Position numbers and translations under genes: made by a program
Origin: Alkalihalobacillus deserti
GTDB taxonomy: Bacteria > Bacillota > Bacilli > Bacillales > Bacillaceae_D
Assembly: GCF_020734105.1 (NCBI RefSeq)
Contig: NZ_JAJAFR010000001.1
Coordinates: 496,001 to 560,000, forward strand
DNA length: 64,000 nt
Direction of reading: 5' to 3'
Shown here: in pieces, positions 1 through 8,626 of the stretch
Position numbering within the stretch: position 1 is the stretch's first letter
Layout: each line of letters begins with the position of its first letter
Notes under the pieces: generated by a model
What the model was told of the DNA's origin: nothing
The model's database searches: none
The model's input: the letters and a program-made list of their open reading frames with translations, nothing else

Positions 1-34
1 GAGTGATAATAGAAAAGTTTACTCTTCACAGCTG
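1..34. mobile_element. Terminal 34 bp of an IS, truncated by window edge
   Basis: These 34 bases are the exact reverse complement of 4481-4514, the left end of the IS at 4481-6107. Identity stops abruptly at base 35, as expected at an insertion boundary. The body of this copy would lie to the left of the window, in the orientation opposite to the internal copy. Confidence 0.75.
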
Positions 35-293
35 TGTCGAATCATTGGTAGTTGACAAGTTTGTAAATCATGAAAATATTAAGACAACCTCACATTGCCT
101 CTAGCGCTTACAATAGTCTTTAACACCTTACACACATGAATTCCTTGAAAAATGAAAACAACTGATGATCATGCCAACGTTTTTGAACAACCTTTTGATT
201 AATCTTCATATTATTTCTACAATAACTCCCTTTTTTTCTATATTATATAGTACCTAATGATAAACTCAGGTTATAGAGTGAGGTTTTTTTGAT
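35..293. other. Intergenic, no gene seen
   Basis: AT-rich sequence between the IS end and the promoter of the first IclR gene. No open frame with a ribosome site, and no recognisable gene remnant was found. Confidence 0.5.
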
Positions 294-346
294 TTGATAA
301 AAAAGTAGATTGATGGTTAAATATAGGAACAATCGCTTATAGAAAC
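294..346 (+). promoter_or_regulatory. Predicted promoter and IclR-type boxes
   Basis: TTGATA (294-299) and TTAAAT (317-322) are spaced by 17 bases. Two directly repeated boxes follow, TATAGGAAC at 322-330 and TATAGAAAC at 338-346, 16 bases apart, just ahead of the IclR gene start at 358. The same box recurs at the Rieske and praB promoters. Autoregulation by the downstream IclR protein is an inference. Confidence 0.45.
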
Positions 347-357
347 CGAGGTTAATC

Positions 358-1140
358 ATGAGAGAACTTAACTTAGAGCCAATTCAATCATTAGAAAGAG
401 CCATTCAAATATTAAACTGTTTTAGTTTTGAAAATACGGAACTGTCAATTGATGAAATTATGCAACAAACGAAATTAGCTAAAACGACAACCTATCGTTT
501 ACTTTGGACGTTAGAACGTAACTATCTGATCCAATACAATCAAAAGACTAATGAATATCGGCTTGGAACAAAGCTATTAGAGTATGGAGGAATCGTGCTA
601 GAACATCTAGATATACGAAGAGAGGCTGAGCCCATCCTATTGGCATTACATGAAGAAACAGGTCACTCTGTGATTCTCGCACAGCCTCAATCTGAAACGA
701 TTCAATATGTCTTAAGATTCGATAGTGATGAAGGACTTCAACCTAATAACTTCGTCGGCCGGAGACGAATTTTACATAACGGGGCTCTAGGAATTATCCT
801 CCTCGCTTATATGGATGAGGAGTTCATTAATAAGCTTCTTAAAGCATATCCGCTTGAACCACACACCCCAAAGACAGTTACGGACCAAGGTGTATTTTTA
901 CAACGACTTAAAGAGATCAGGGTGGAAAATGTATTTATTGACGAAGACGAGACTTTTATAGGCTATACCGCAATTGCCGCACCCATTTTTCAAGGCAAAA
1001 ATAAGGCAATTGCCTCGATTGCCATTTCAGGTCCCTCTTTCAAAATGGAAGGCGAAAGACGAATACAATTAATTGAAAAAATCAAGAAAGCAGCCGTTAA
1101 AATTTCGATGCAGATGGGGCAATCATTATCTAAACGATAA
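358..1140 (+). CDS. IclR-family transcriptional regulator
   Basis: A 260-residue protein with the standard IclR layout. A winged helix-turn-helix occupies about residues 11-72 (SLERAIQILNCF and LAKTTTYRLLWTLE are visible), and a GAF-like effector domain fills about 80-255, ending in the usual IAAPI and SIAISGPS blocks. IclR proteins bind small organic acids and control adjacent catabolic genes. The start at 358 follows a GAGG site. The gene is codirectional with the Rieske dioxygenase genes 400 bases downstream, which makes it their probable regulator (inference). It lies between two inverted IS copies, so it may have travelled with the dioxygenase. The effector is unknown. Confidence 0.9.
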   Translation: MRELNLEPIQSLERAIQILNCFSFENTELSIDEIMQQTKLAKTTTYRLLWTLERNYLIQYNQKTNEYRLGTKLLEYGGIVLEHLDIRREAEPILLALHEETGHSVILAQPQSETIQYVLRFDSDEGLQPNNFVGRRRILHNGALGIILLAYMDEEFINKLLKAYPLEPHTPKTVTDQGVFLQRLKEIRVENVFIDEDETFIGYTAIAAPIFQGKNKAIASIAISGPSFKMEGERRIQLIEKIKKAAVKISMQMGQSLSKR

Positions 1141-1247
1141 TGAAAAGAAAGAGATGTTTGATGATTAGAGAAAGTTTAAAATGAGATGGTATTACTATAT
1201 ATTACAGGTTCGAAATAGAGGTTAATACCATACCAAGTTTAGAGAGG

Positions 1248-1281
1248 CGGAAATCAGACCGATTTTCGTCTTTCTTTTTTC
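1248..1281 (+). terminator. Rho-independent terminator after iclR
   Basis: An 8-bp stem with one G-T pair (1248-1255 with 1261-1268) and a 5-base loop, followed by a T-rich tract. It separates the IclR gene from the dioxygenase transcription unit. Confidence 0.6.
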
Positions 1282-1418
1282 TGTATGATCATTAAATTTT
1301 ATGTGCATTTGTTAACCGAAAATCTTACTGACTAATTGTTATTCAGTGGTAGGTGAACCCTGATGCCGTTATATTAGCTAATTAATGAATGGGAATTTAT
1401 TTGAATATTCATTTAATA

Positions 1419-1474
1419 TTGACAGGACGGAAATAAATGGGTAAAATTAAGATACATAGTTCATTATAGGAACT
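1419..1474 (+). promoter_or_regulatory. Predicted dioxygenase promoter with operator
   Basis: TTGACA (1419-1424) and TAAAAT (1442-1447) are spaced by 17 bases. An inverted repeat AGTTC-N7-GAACT at 1458-1474, containing the TATAGGAAC box (1465-1473), lies just downstream of the -10 element, roughly where transcription should start. This placement suggests repression, or roadblocking relieved by an inducer. The assignment to an IclR protein is inference. Confidence 0.5.
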
Positions 1475-1541
1475 TACGATTCACAATGCGAATTTCAGGA
1501 CGCTTTATATTATTGTTAATTAAAGAGAGGAGACGTCTCAA

Positions 1542-2894
1542 ATGATTAAGAGAGAATTGGATGAACCGTTAATTAAGCAATTAAAGGGTAAGATGGCAGA
1601 GGGGTTATTACCACAATGGGTGATAACAGATCCTGATATTTATGAGCTAGAAAAGGAGAAGGTATTCGGAACGACATGGCAATTTTTAGGCCATGAAACT
1701 GAATTAAAAGAAGCGGGAAGCTATGTAACGAGATGGATGGTAAATGATCCAATTTTACTTGTTAAAGACAGTAAAGAGCAAATTAAAGCATATCTTAATT
1801 CCTGTACACACCGTGGAACGCAATTATGTACAGCTGATCGCGGAAAAAAGAAAACGTTTACATGTCCGTATCATGGCTGGAGCTATAATTTAGATGGTAA
1901 ATTAGTTGGAATTGTCGCTGGTAACAAGGTGTATGGGGAAGAGATGTCTAAAGATGAATGGGGATTGCGCGAGATTCCTAAACTAGAAAGTTACCGTGGG
2001 ATGATTTTTGGCTGCCTAGATCCTAATGCAGAAACGTTGGAAGATTATTTGGGAGAAATGAAGTGGTATTTTGATATGTTACTAGGTAGAAGCGATGGTG
2101 GGATGGAAGTCATTGGCCTTCCGCAACGTTGGGTTGCAAAAGCAAACTGGAAATCAACAGCGGAAAACTTTGCAGCAGACCCGTATCATGTTCAGACGAC
2201 TCATCGATCTACGGTTGAAATGGGGATTAGTCCAGAAGATCCACTTTATGCGGGGTATGGCCACCAAGTTGTCATGAAGAATGCGCATGGCATTAATGTG
2301 ATTACCTCAAAAACAGGACGTTCAAGATCAGAATTCCAGGGTATGCCGCAGTCGATGTGGCCAATGTTTCAGCGCAACTTAACGCCTGAACAAGCTGATA
2401 TTCTAGAAAGAGTCACGGTCTTTGTTGGAGGAGTTTATCCGAATCTTTCTTTTGTAAGTCCTATTCATGGAACAGAAGGGCATTTACATAATTACCTCAA
2501 TTTTAGAGTATGGAGACCGCTCGGCCCAGATAAAGTAGAAGTTTGGTGTTGGTTTATGATTGATAAGGCAGCCCCAGAAGAATACAAGGCTGATGCCTAC
2601 AGAGGTTATCTCGGTTCGTTTGGCCCAACTGGTACTCTAGAGCAAGATGATACGGAAACATGGGCACGTATTGTTGAAGTAAGTGGTGCCTCGATGATGC
2701 GCGATAAAGAATTAAATTATAATAATGTAAGCAACTATCTTATGGGCTTTAGTCATGTGAAGCAAGATAAAACTTTTCCTGGACCGGGTGTTGCATACCC
2801 AACAACCTATTGTGATGCTTTATCAAGAAGAATGCATGAGCATTGGCTTGATTTACTAACAGCAAACAACTCTGTAAAGGAGGAGAGCAAATGA
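1542..2894 (+). CDS. Rieske aromatic-ring dioxygenase, alpha subunit
   Basis: A 450-residue catalytic subunit of a Rieske non-heme iron oxygenase, a family that adds both atoms of O2 to an aromatic ring as a cis-diol. The Rieske cluster ligands are C88, H90, C108 and H111 (CTH ... CPYH). The mononuclear iron site shows D213, H216 and H221 (DPYHVQTTH), with the third ligand in the LEQDD segment near residue 369-370. Length and motif order fit the three-component dioxygenases. It overlaps the beta-subunit gene by 4 bases, so the two are translationally coupled. No ferredoxin or dedicated reductase gene is adjacent, so electrons must come from elsewhere. The substrate cannot be read from sequence. 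Nearby aromatic genes make a benzoate-like acid plausible, but this is inference. Confidence 0.92.
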   Translation: MIKRELDEPLIKQLKGKMAEGLLPQWVITDPDIYELEKEKVFGTTWQFLGHETELKEAGSYVTRWMVNDPILLVKDSKEQIKAYLNSCTHRGTQLCTADRGKKKTFTCPYHGWSYNLDGKLVGIVAGNKVYGEEMSKDEWGLREIPKLESYRGMIFGCLDPNAETLEDYLGEMKWYFDMLLGRSDGGMEVIGLPQRWVAKANWKSTAENFAADPYHVQTTHRSTVEMGISPEDPLYAGYGHQVVMKNAHGINVITSKTGRSRSEFQGMPQSMWPMFQRNLTPEQADILERVTVFVGGVYPNLSFVSPIHGTEGHLHNYLNFRVWRPLGPDKVEVWCWFMIDKAAPEEYKADAYRGYLGSFGPTGTLEQDDTETWARIVEVSGASMMRDKELNYNNVSNYLMGFSHVKQDKTFPGPGVAYPTTYCDALSRRMHEHWLDLLTANNSVKEESK

Positions 2895-3415
2895 GTAACG
2901 AAGTAAAATCAAAAATTACGCTTGAGATGAAAGATGAAATTACGAATCTTCTTTATCAAGAAGCGTATTATTTAGATAATCGAATGTACAAGGAATGGCT
3001 AGATTTATTATCAGATGAGGTTGAGTATAAGATGCCCCTACGTGAGACAGTCGAAGGGGTGAATATTGAAAATATCTCCATCGATTCTGCTTTTTTTGAA
3101 GAAACAAAAGGCTCTCTTCGAACTAGGGTAAACAGACTTTATACAAAATCAGCTTGGGTTGAAAATCCAGCAACACGTCAACGACATTTCATTTCAAATG
3201 TGATGATTGAACCGGGTGATCAAGCGAATCAATATCGAGTACGAAGTTACTTTCTATTCAAAAGAAGTAGAGGTTCAACTACTGATATAGAAGAAATGTT
3301 TGGACAACGTAATGATATAGTACAAAAGGTTGGTGATCAATGGAAAATAGCTTCCCGTACCATTTTTCCTGATCAATCAGTTATTACGACAATGAATATG
3401 AGTATGTTTTTGTAA
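2891..3415 (+). CDS. Ring-hydroxylating dioxygenase, beta subunit
   Basis: A 174-residue protein of the Ring_hydroxyl_B (SnoaL/NTF2-like) fold. It has the typical opening in which a short helix leads into EAYYLDNRMYKEWLDLL, and the closing TIFPDQS ... LSMFL-type strand. The beta subunit is structural and forms alpha3-beta3 hexamers with the catalytic subunit. Its ATG overlaps the TGA of the alpha gene (ATGA), preceded by AAAGGAGG. Downstream DNA is immediately scrambled by IS remnants, so any further operon members, such as a diol dehydrogenase, ferredoxin or reductase, may have been lost. Confidence 0.92.
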   Translation: MSNEVKSKITLEMKDEITNLLYQEAYYLDNRMYKEWLDLLSDEVEYKMPLRETVEGVNIENISIDSAFFEETKGSLRTRVNRLYTKSAWVENPATRQRHFISNVMIEPGDQANQYRVRSYFLFKRSRGSTTDIEEMFGQRNDIVQKVGDQWKIASRTIFPDQSVITTMNMSMFL

Positions 3416-3529
3416 GGAGTTTACTATTTTCATCAATAACGATAAGCAGAAAGTAATCATAGCTATGTAAATTTGATTGTAAACAGCGTTTGAACTCTTT
3501 CCATAACTTTTTAAGAACCAAGTGTTGCT

Positions 3530-3847
3530 TCATTCATTAAAGAACAATTCAATTTGCCAGCGATTCCGGTACAGATCACTGATTTCCTTTGCACTCATTT
3601 TCGCATCATTAATGATGATTCTGATAAGATTTCCTTGACTATCTTGTGTTTCAATTAATCGAACTGGATATTTCATCTTTCCTAGTTTAACCACAGCTTC
3701 TCGTAGAATCGCTGATGACGGATTCACAGGGAGTTCTTCAATGACATGGATGATTGTATTGTCCTTAATTCGAGTACAGAAGCGAATATTGTTCTTACAA
3801 TAATCATCAAATTTTTTGGAAATCAAAGTACCCTCGATTAAACACAT
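3530..3847 (-). pseudogene. IS4-type transposase fragment
   Basis: About 105 residues of the C-terminal half of an IS4-family DDE transposase. It contains [15 protein letters not shown] and the diagnostic DLYRNRWQIELFF segment carrying the catalytic glutamate of the Y-R-E signature. The frame stops three residues later, before the expected lysine, and the N-terminal half is absent. No terminal repeats were found, so this is a relic cut at both ends. It is related to, but distinct from, the IS4 element at 62485-63866. Confidence 0.8.
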
Positions 3848-4480
3848 GAAGGGTATCCTTTTCTATAGAGGTGGACCTATTTTGATGAGTGCTATTGCTG
3901 GGATCGACCAAGCACTCTGGGAATTAAAAGGAAAATATTATAATGCACCTGTATATGACTTAATGGGCGGGGGATGTAGAGATTCGATTCGTGTCTATTC
4001 ATGGATAGGTGGAGACCGACCATCGGACGTAGGGGTAGCGGCTAAAAAGGTAGTAGAAACTGGTTTCACGGCAGTCAAAATGAACGGAACGGAAGAGATG
4101 CAGTGTATTGATTCCTACGATAAAGTTGACCAAACCATTGAACGGATTGTAGCAGTACGAGAAGCGGTTGGCAATGATATTGGAATAGGGATCGATTTTC
4201 ATGGTAGAGTTCATAAGCCGATGGCCAAAATCCTGGCTAAAGAGTTGGAACCTTACCGCCCAATGTTCATAGAAGAACCAGTTCTAGCAGAAAATAATGA
4301 AGCGTTAAGAGAAATTGCAAATTGTACCCATATACCGATTGCAACAGGTGAGCGCATGTTCTCTAGATGGGATTTTAAATCTATTTTAGCTGACGGCTAT
4401 GTTGATATTATTCAACCAGATCTCTCTCATGCTGGAGGAATCACAGAAACAAAAAAATTGCAACTATGGCGGAAGCATAT
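3848..4480 (+). pseudogene. Galactonate dehydratase-like fragment (enolase superfamily)
   Basis: An internal piece of about 210 residues of a D-galactonate dehydratase (DgoD)-like mandelate racemase/muconate lactonising enzyme family protein. Visible blocks include [55 protein letters not shown] and [17 protein letters not shown]. Roughly the first 100 residues are missing at the junction with the IS4 relic. Near the right edge a one-base loss in an A run (about 4451-4457) shifts the frame: the other frame reads [12 protein letters not shown] up to base 4480, where the IS begins. The gene is therefore broken three ways and cannot be functional. The sugar-acid chemistry is unrelated to the neighbouring aromatic pathway. 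Confidence 0.85.
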
Positions 4481-6107
4481 CAGCTGTGAAGAGTAAACTT
4501 TTCTATTATCACTCTAATCGGTAAAATCATTTCGTTTAAAAAGTGAAATTTTACCAGTATACTTAATCTATTTTTTTGCCAAAAAGACTAACCTGTTTTC
4601 TTTAGTTGTATTTAATTGGAAATTCGGGGTTTTACCCTTTTCTTCGCATCACATCCTCTGCTATAATAAAATGGCTAGGTAAACCTTACTTGTATTGGTT
4701 TTGCCAGAGTAGCTAAATCCTCGTCTGTTATCTTGCGGCTCCGAATCGCTTCTAACAGGTTTGAGGATTTTTCTTTTGCCGTTTTTTTGAGAGTTTTAAA
4801 AACGATTGATCCCTTTTCGTAAAGCTGTATGATGATGTTTTTAATTTGGACAAGGAGATAATGATTTTTCATTGCTGTGTAATTGTGACTATTGGCATGT
4901 TCAATCTGATAACGAATATTTTTTTGTTGATTAAAGCCTTGGTTTTCGATTTTCCAACGGCTCCGACCCGCGACAATCAGTCTTTCTGCATTCTTCTTTG
5001 TTATTTTTAAGTCGGTGATAAATACAAACTGAATGTTTTTTCCATCCTCTGTTTCTAGCATGGATTCTATAAGATTAACGGTTCTTTCGTTATAGGAAAT
5101 GTCATTTGCCCAAAAAAGATGATCCTGCTTTTGACTTTGTTCCTTCTTTTATTGATTTGAATTCGGACGCAATGCTTTTGATTCTGCCTTCTTTAAATCG
5201 GCATAAGTATTTCCATTTATACTCATCACAACGACTAAATACAGATTCGCATGCATAAAGGCTATCTCCTATGATACAAATAGGTAACCTTTTGAATGTT
5301 TGTTTTAGTTTCTTCGCCAGTCTATGGAATGCTTTTAGTTCACAATCCTGCTTGGTGACATCCTCCGATTCATTTTCGATAAATTCCGAGCTAATGCTAA
5401 AAACCATGTCACCTACTACTAATTTTGCTTCGAGTACATGGTGCATGTAAGTCGTTTTGATTTCTCCTGTTTCTTTATTGGTAGAATTCCTTCTCAAACA
5501 ATGGTCACAATGTTTCTCATGAAAGGTGTGTACTCCAGTTCCATCAATAATGACTCCCCAATACTTCCCCTCTATTCTGTACGAGTCAAAACATTTCTTT
5601 TTTAACAGTTCCTTTATCATATAGTTTCTGATTTCCTCTAGTTCCGTCACTTCTAGTCTAGAAAGAAAATCGTTAATGGTATCATAATGAGGCAGTTCCT
5701 CTAGAAACTCCAAATCTAAAACTGTTCTTATATTCTCGATACATTCCTCTTTATTAAAACCATCGCTCATGCTTCTCATGGATTTCAAACCCGTCATATT
5801 TTTCAATAGAATGGTAAATAAAATAATTTCTGAACCGTAGGTGATATAGTTTTGTGATCGGTGGTCTTTTACCTTTTTTAGTTTATTTGTAAGCTCTTTG
5901 AAAAAATGCTTCTGAATTTTTAGGAACTCGACAAAATAATTTATTTCTTTTTCCTGTTCTCTTTTCTCTCTTCTCGTAGCCAAAATGAAATCCCCCTAAA
6001 ACGCCCTGTATGACAGTGTTATTGTAGTTAAATTATCTCATATTTAGCATATTTTAGGGTTAGTATTGTCGAAAATTATCCCGAAGAATTTTTACTCCTC
6101 AGAGCTG
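4481..6107 (-). mobile_element. Insertion sequence, about 1.63 kb
   Basis: The left end at 4481 begins CAGCTGTGAAGAGTAAA. The reverse complement of the right end (6091-6107) is CAGCTCTGAGGAGTAAA, a 17-bp terminal repeat with two mismatches. The left boundary falls exactly where the galactonate dehydratase reading frame stops, and the right boundary exactly where aldehyde dehydrogenase homology begins. The flanks do not show a target duplication, so a deletion or recombination after insertion is likely. The element contains one frameshifted transposase gene on the minus strand. A hairpin at 4519-4553 sits just inside the left end. The family was not identified with certainty. Confidence 0.8.
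4675..5983 (-). pseudogene. Frameshifted DDE transposase of the 4481-6107 IS
   Basis: Two blocks in different frames, 5983-5102 and 5061-4675, together make a transposase of about 435 residues. The first block has the N-terminal helical region, DHRSQNYITYG, and the first two acidic sites (VIIDGTGVHTF, IIGDSLYACE). The second has the C-terminal GRSRWKIENQGFNQQKN motif with the catalytic glutamate. They are joined by a one-base shift in a T/G run at about 5109-5117: upstream of residue M5061 the second frame still reads homologous sequence (WANDISYNERTVNLIES). A programmed frameshift is unlikely for this fold, so a disabling mutation is the simpler reading. Confidence 0.8.
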
Positions 6108-6362
6108 GCCAACGATACGCAACATGGGCTAAGTTCGGCGATCTTCACGAGTGATCTTGAGCGCGGGGAAGAACTCGCCTTGCAGGTGGATGCGGGAATG
6201 ACGCATTTCAACGATCAAACGGTCAATGACGCTCCTCATATTCCGTTTGGTGGAAATAAAGCGAGTGGACTAGGGCGTTTTGGAAACCCGTGGGTGGTGG
6301 AGGAGTTTACGACGACCAAATGGGTGTCGGTGCAAACGAAGTATCGTCAGTTTGCTTTTTAA
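6108..6362 (+). pseudogene. Aldehyde dehydrogenase C-terminal fragment
   Basis: The last 85 or so residues of an NAD(P)-dependent aldehyde dehydrogenase of the benzaldehyde/vanillin type. It begins at ANDTQHGLSSAIFTSD, immediately after the IS end, and runs through IPFGGNKASGLGRFG to a natural stop. The catalytic cysteine and glutamate regions are missing, so no activity is possible. The piece is visibly richer in G+C than its neighbours, which may indicate a separate origin. Confidence 0.85.
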
Positions 6363-6377
6363 TACAAAAAATCTAAT

Positions 6378-6413
6378 GAGCCAACCCGCTTCTTTCATGA
6401 AGCGGGTTGGCTC
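6378..6413. terminator. Bidirectional terminator
   Basis: A perfect 15-bp stem (6378-6392 with 6399-6413) and a 6-base loop, with T/A-rich flanks on both strands. It lies between the plus-strand aldehyde dehydrogenase tail and the minus-strand MFS gene. Confidence 0.75.
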
Positions 6414-6490
6414 ATTTAATAACTATTATTCTAGGGGAATAAATAATCAATAATAGAAGAGTGTCAAAAATAAGGATTGCTTTGTAATAG

Positions 6491-7699
6491 TTAAGCTCTA
6501 AGTTTTTCGGGTTCCGACTGGAAAACAAATTGACTCCGACCAGCATATAATCCAAAAATCCCCATTGTAATTGAAAGACTAAAAAATAAGAGGAAAGCTG
6601 GTGTCCAAGACTGAAATATATCAAAGAAAATACCCATAATAAGAGGCCCCATCGCAGCTAATAGATACCCTATAGATTGTGCCATACCAGATAAATTAGC
6701 GGCATCATAGGTGTTTTGAGATCGTAAACCAAACAAACTTAGAGACAAGCTGATCCCAGCTCCTTGTGCGACACCTAAGAAGATCATATAAAGGGTAATA
6801 ACCCCGATATTCCCTCCGAAATAGAGTCCTAGGAATCCAAAAAAATAAAGAAAAGTAATGACTAAAACAATACTCCTTTGGTTCGTTAGACGCCCTGCTA
6901 AAATGGGGATGAAAAGAGTTGCTGGTAGACCAGCAATTTGAGTAAGCGTTAAAAGCCATCCTGCCGTTGGTATGTCGACCCCGCGACTAACAAGGATTTC
7001 AGGAACCCAAGCAATGATGCAGTAAAATATACAAGATTGCAAACCCATGAAAAGAGTTATTTGCCATGCAAGGGAGGAAGACCAAATCGAACTTTTTGAA
7101 TATTTGGAAACTGTAGTTGTTTTTTGCTTATTTCGTAATTGTGGCATCCAAATGATGACAGCAATTCCTGCTAAAATAGCCCAAACGGAAAGGGACTTTT
7201 CCCAGCCTAGATTGCCCCCTTGTGCCAAAGGAATACTGACTCCAGATGCGAGTGCTGCCATAGTAGCCATCGAAGTTATGTAAACACCCGTCATGACTCC
7301 CGTCTTTTCAGGAAATTCATTTTTAACAATACCTGGAATTAAGACATTGCAGATGGCGATTCCTAGCCCTAACATTGCTGTTCCAACAAACAAAGCAAAA
7401 ACCATCCCGATTGAACGAAAAAGTATTCCTATAGTTAAAATAATTAAAGCGATAAATACGGTTGTTTCGTTTCCCCATTTCCGTCCCAACCTTGGTGCGA
7501 GGGTTGAGAATATACCAAAGGCTAGTAAGGGTAAAGTAGTAAGTAAGCCTATGGAACTGTTAGAAAGGTTTGTATCTGCACGAATGAATCCAATTAAAGG
7601 TCCAACAGCTGTAATAGATGAACGTAAATTAAAAGCTACAAAAATGATTCCAATAAGAAATAGAAGGTTTTTATAGGTGAATAATGATCTTGTATTCAT
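6491..7699 (-). CDS. MFS transporter, CynX/NimT type
   Basis: A 402-residue major facilitator with about 12 hydrophobic segments and the CynX/NimT signature NLRSSITAVGPLIG in the first helix. Members export or import small anions and organic compounds such as cyanate and 2-nitroimidazole. The start at 7699 is chosen because GAAAGAGGTG lies just upstream. An upstream in-frame start at 7744 would add 15 residues that lack a good ribosome site. The gene is codirectional with two IclR regulators and sits beside the 4-hydroxybenzoate genes, so uptake of an aromatic acid is possible but unproven. A TATAGAAGAAC box at 7788-7798 precedes it. Confidence 0.85.
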   Translation of the reverse strand: MNTRSLFTYKNLLFLIGIIFVAFNLRSSITAVGPLIGFIRADTNLSNSSIGLLTTLPLLAFGIFSTLAPRLGRKWGNETTVFIALIILTIGILFRSIGMVFALFVGTAMLGLGIAICNVLIPGIVKNEFPEKTGVMTGVYITSMATMAALASGVSIPLAQGGNLGWEKSLSVWAILAGIAVIIWMPQLRNKQKTTTVSKYSKSSIWSSSLAWQITLFMGLQSCIFYCIIAWVPEILVSRGVDIPTAGWLLTLTQIAGLPATLFIPILAGRLTNQRSIVLVITFLYFFGFLGLYFGGNIGVITLYMIFLGVAQGAGISLSLSLFGLRSQNTYDAANLSGMAQSIGYLLAAMGPLIMGIFFDIFQSWTPAFLLFFSLSITMGIFGLYAGRSQFVFQSEPEKLRA

Positions 7700-7804
7700 G
7701 GACACCTCTTTCTGAGTAGAAGCTCTATAAATAATTCCCTCCATTCATTTTACACTTTATGTAAATGATAACAAGGACATGATTACTTATAGAAGAACAT
7801 ATGA

Positions 7805-8596
7805 TTAGGAATTGGATGTTTTTAATAGTTTATTAGACTCTTCAGTAATTTTATTAGCTGCTGCTTTTACTAATTTAACAAATTGATCTATTTTTAATTG
7901 ATTCACTCTAGTTGTGGGGCCTGCGATGCTTACCGATGCCATAACTTTACCTTGAGTATTCCTAATAGGTGCTGCAATAGATGAAACACCTTTATGCATT
8001 TCTTCTTGGCTAATCGCAAATCCTTGTTTTCGAATAGTCGATAACAAGTTAGTAAATGTAACGGGCGATGTAACCGTTTTAGTTGTATAAAATGGTAACC
8101 CTTGCTTGACAACTTCTTCGATGATAAATTCCGGTTGATAAGCAAGAATCACCTGTCCAGAGCTGGTGCAATGGATGGGGTTTTGTTTTCCGGCATGTGA
8201 AAGTAGGTGAACAGGATGCAGACTATCAACTCTATATAAGTAAACAACTTTGTTTCCTTTTAAGATCGAGATATGAGCTGTTTCTCCTGTATTCTTTGTG
8301 AGTTCTTCTAGGGTCGGTTCAGATATTTGATATAATCGATACTTCGATAGAAAGGTGTTCCCCATTGATAAAATGGAAGAAGCGGGGCGATAGGTTTTTA
8401 AAATCGGCTCTTTTACTAGGTAGCCTGCATGAGTCAACGTACTAGTCAAGCGGTGCGCGGTACTATGGGCAATTTGTAACTTTTCAGCCATTTCACTTAA
8501 CGTTAATTCTGGTTCATCAATCGTAAACAAGTTTAATAGCCGTAGTGCATTTCTCATTGAAGAAAACGATTCTTTGTTAAGAGCTGGATACCTCAT
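7805..8596 (-). CDS. IclR-family transcriptional regulator
   Basis: A 263-residue IclR protein. The N-terminal winged HTH lies at about residues 12-75 (SMRNALRLLNLFT, LQIAHSTAHRLTSTL), and the effector domain includes SIAAPIRN and ASVSIAGPT. The ATG at 8596 follows AGAGGGGAG. It lies 30 bases behind another IclR gene on the same strand, so the two probably form one transcript. The three IclR proteins at 7805, 8627 and 11753 share a very similar effector domain (TAHISILKG/TSHLAILDG, YLYRVDS/YLHKVES, CTSSGQVILAF), which points to paralogues sensing related aromatic acids. Confidence 0.9.
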   Translation of the reverse strand: MRYPALNKESFSSMRNALRLLNLFTIDEPELTLSEMAEKLQIAHSTAHRLTSTLTHAGYLVKEPILKTYRPASSILSMGNTFLSKYRLYQISEPTLEELTKNTGETAHISILKGNKVVYLYRVDSLHPVHLLSHAGKQNPIHCTSSGQVILAYQPEFIIEEVVKQGLPFYTTKTVTSPVTFTNLLSTIRKQGFAISQEEMHKGVSSIAAPIRNTQGKVMASVSIAGPTTRVNQLKIDQFVKLVKAAANKITEESNKLLKTSNS

Positions 8597-8626
8597 AGAT
8601 TTCTCCCCTCTACCTTTTTCGGCAAT

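Noticed and set aside
35..4480. Calling the Rieske locus a proven composite transposon
   Set aside because: Only 34 bases of the left IS are visible and no target duplication around the whole unit can be seen; kept as a hypothesis.
4519..4553. Hairpin just inside the IS left end as a separate terminator feature
   Set aside because: It is part of the IS and common at element ends to block readthrough; noted within the IS entry only.
7047..7676. Plus-strand open frames opposite the CynX-type transporter
   Set aside because: They mirror the conserved membrane-protein frame, have no ribosome site and odd composition; shadows.
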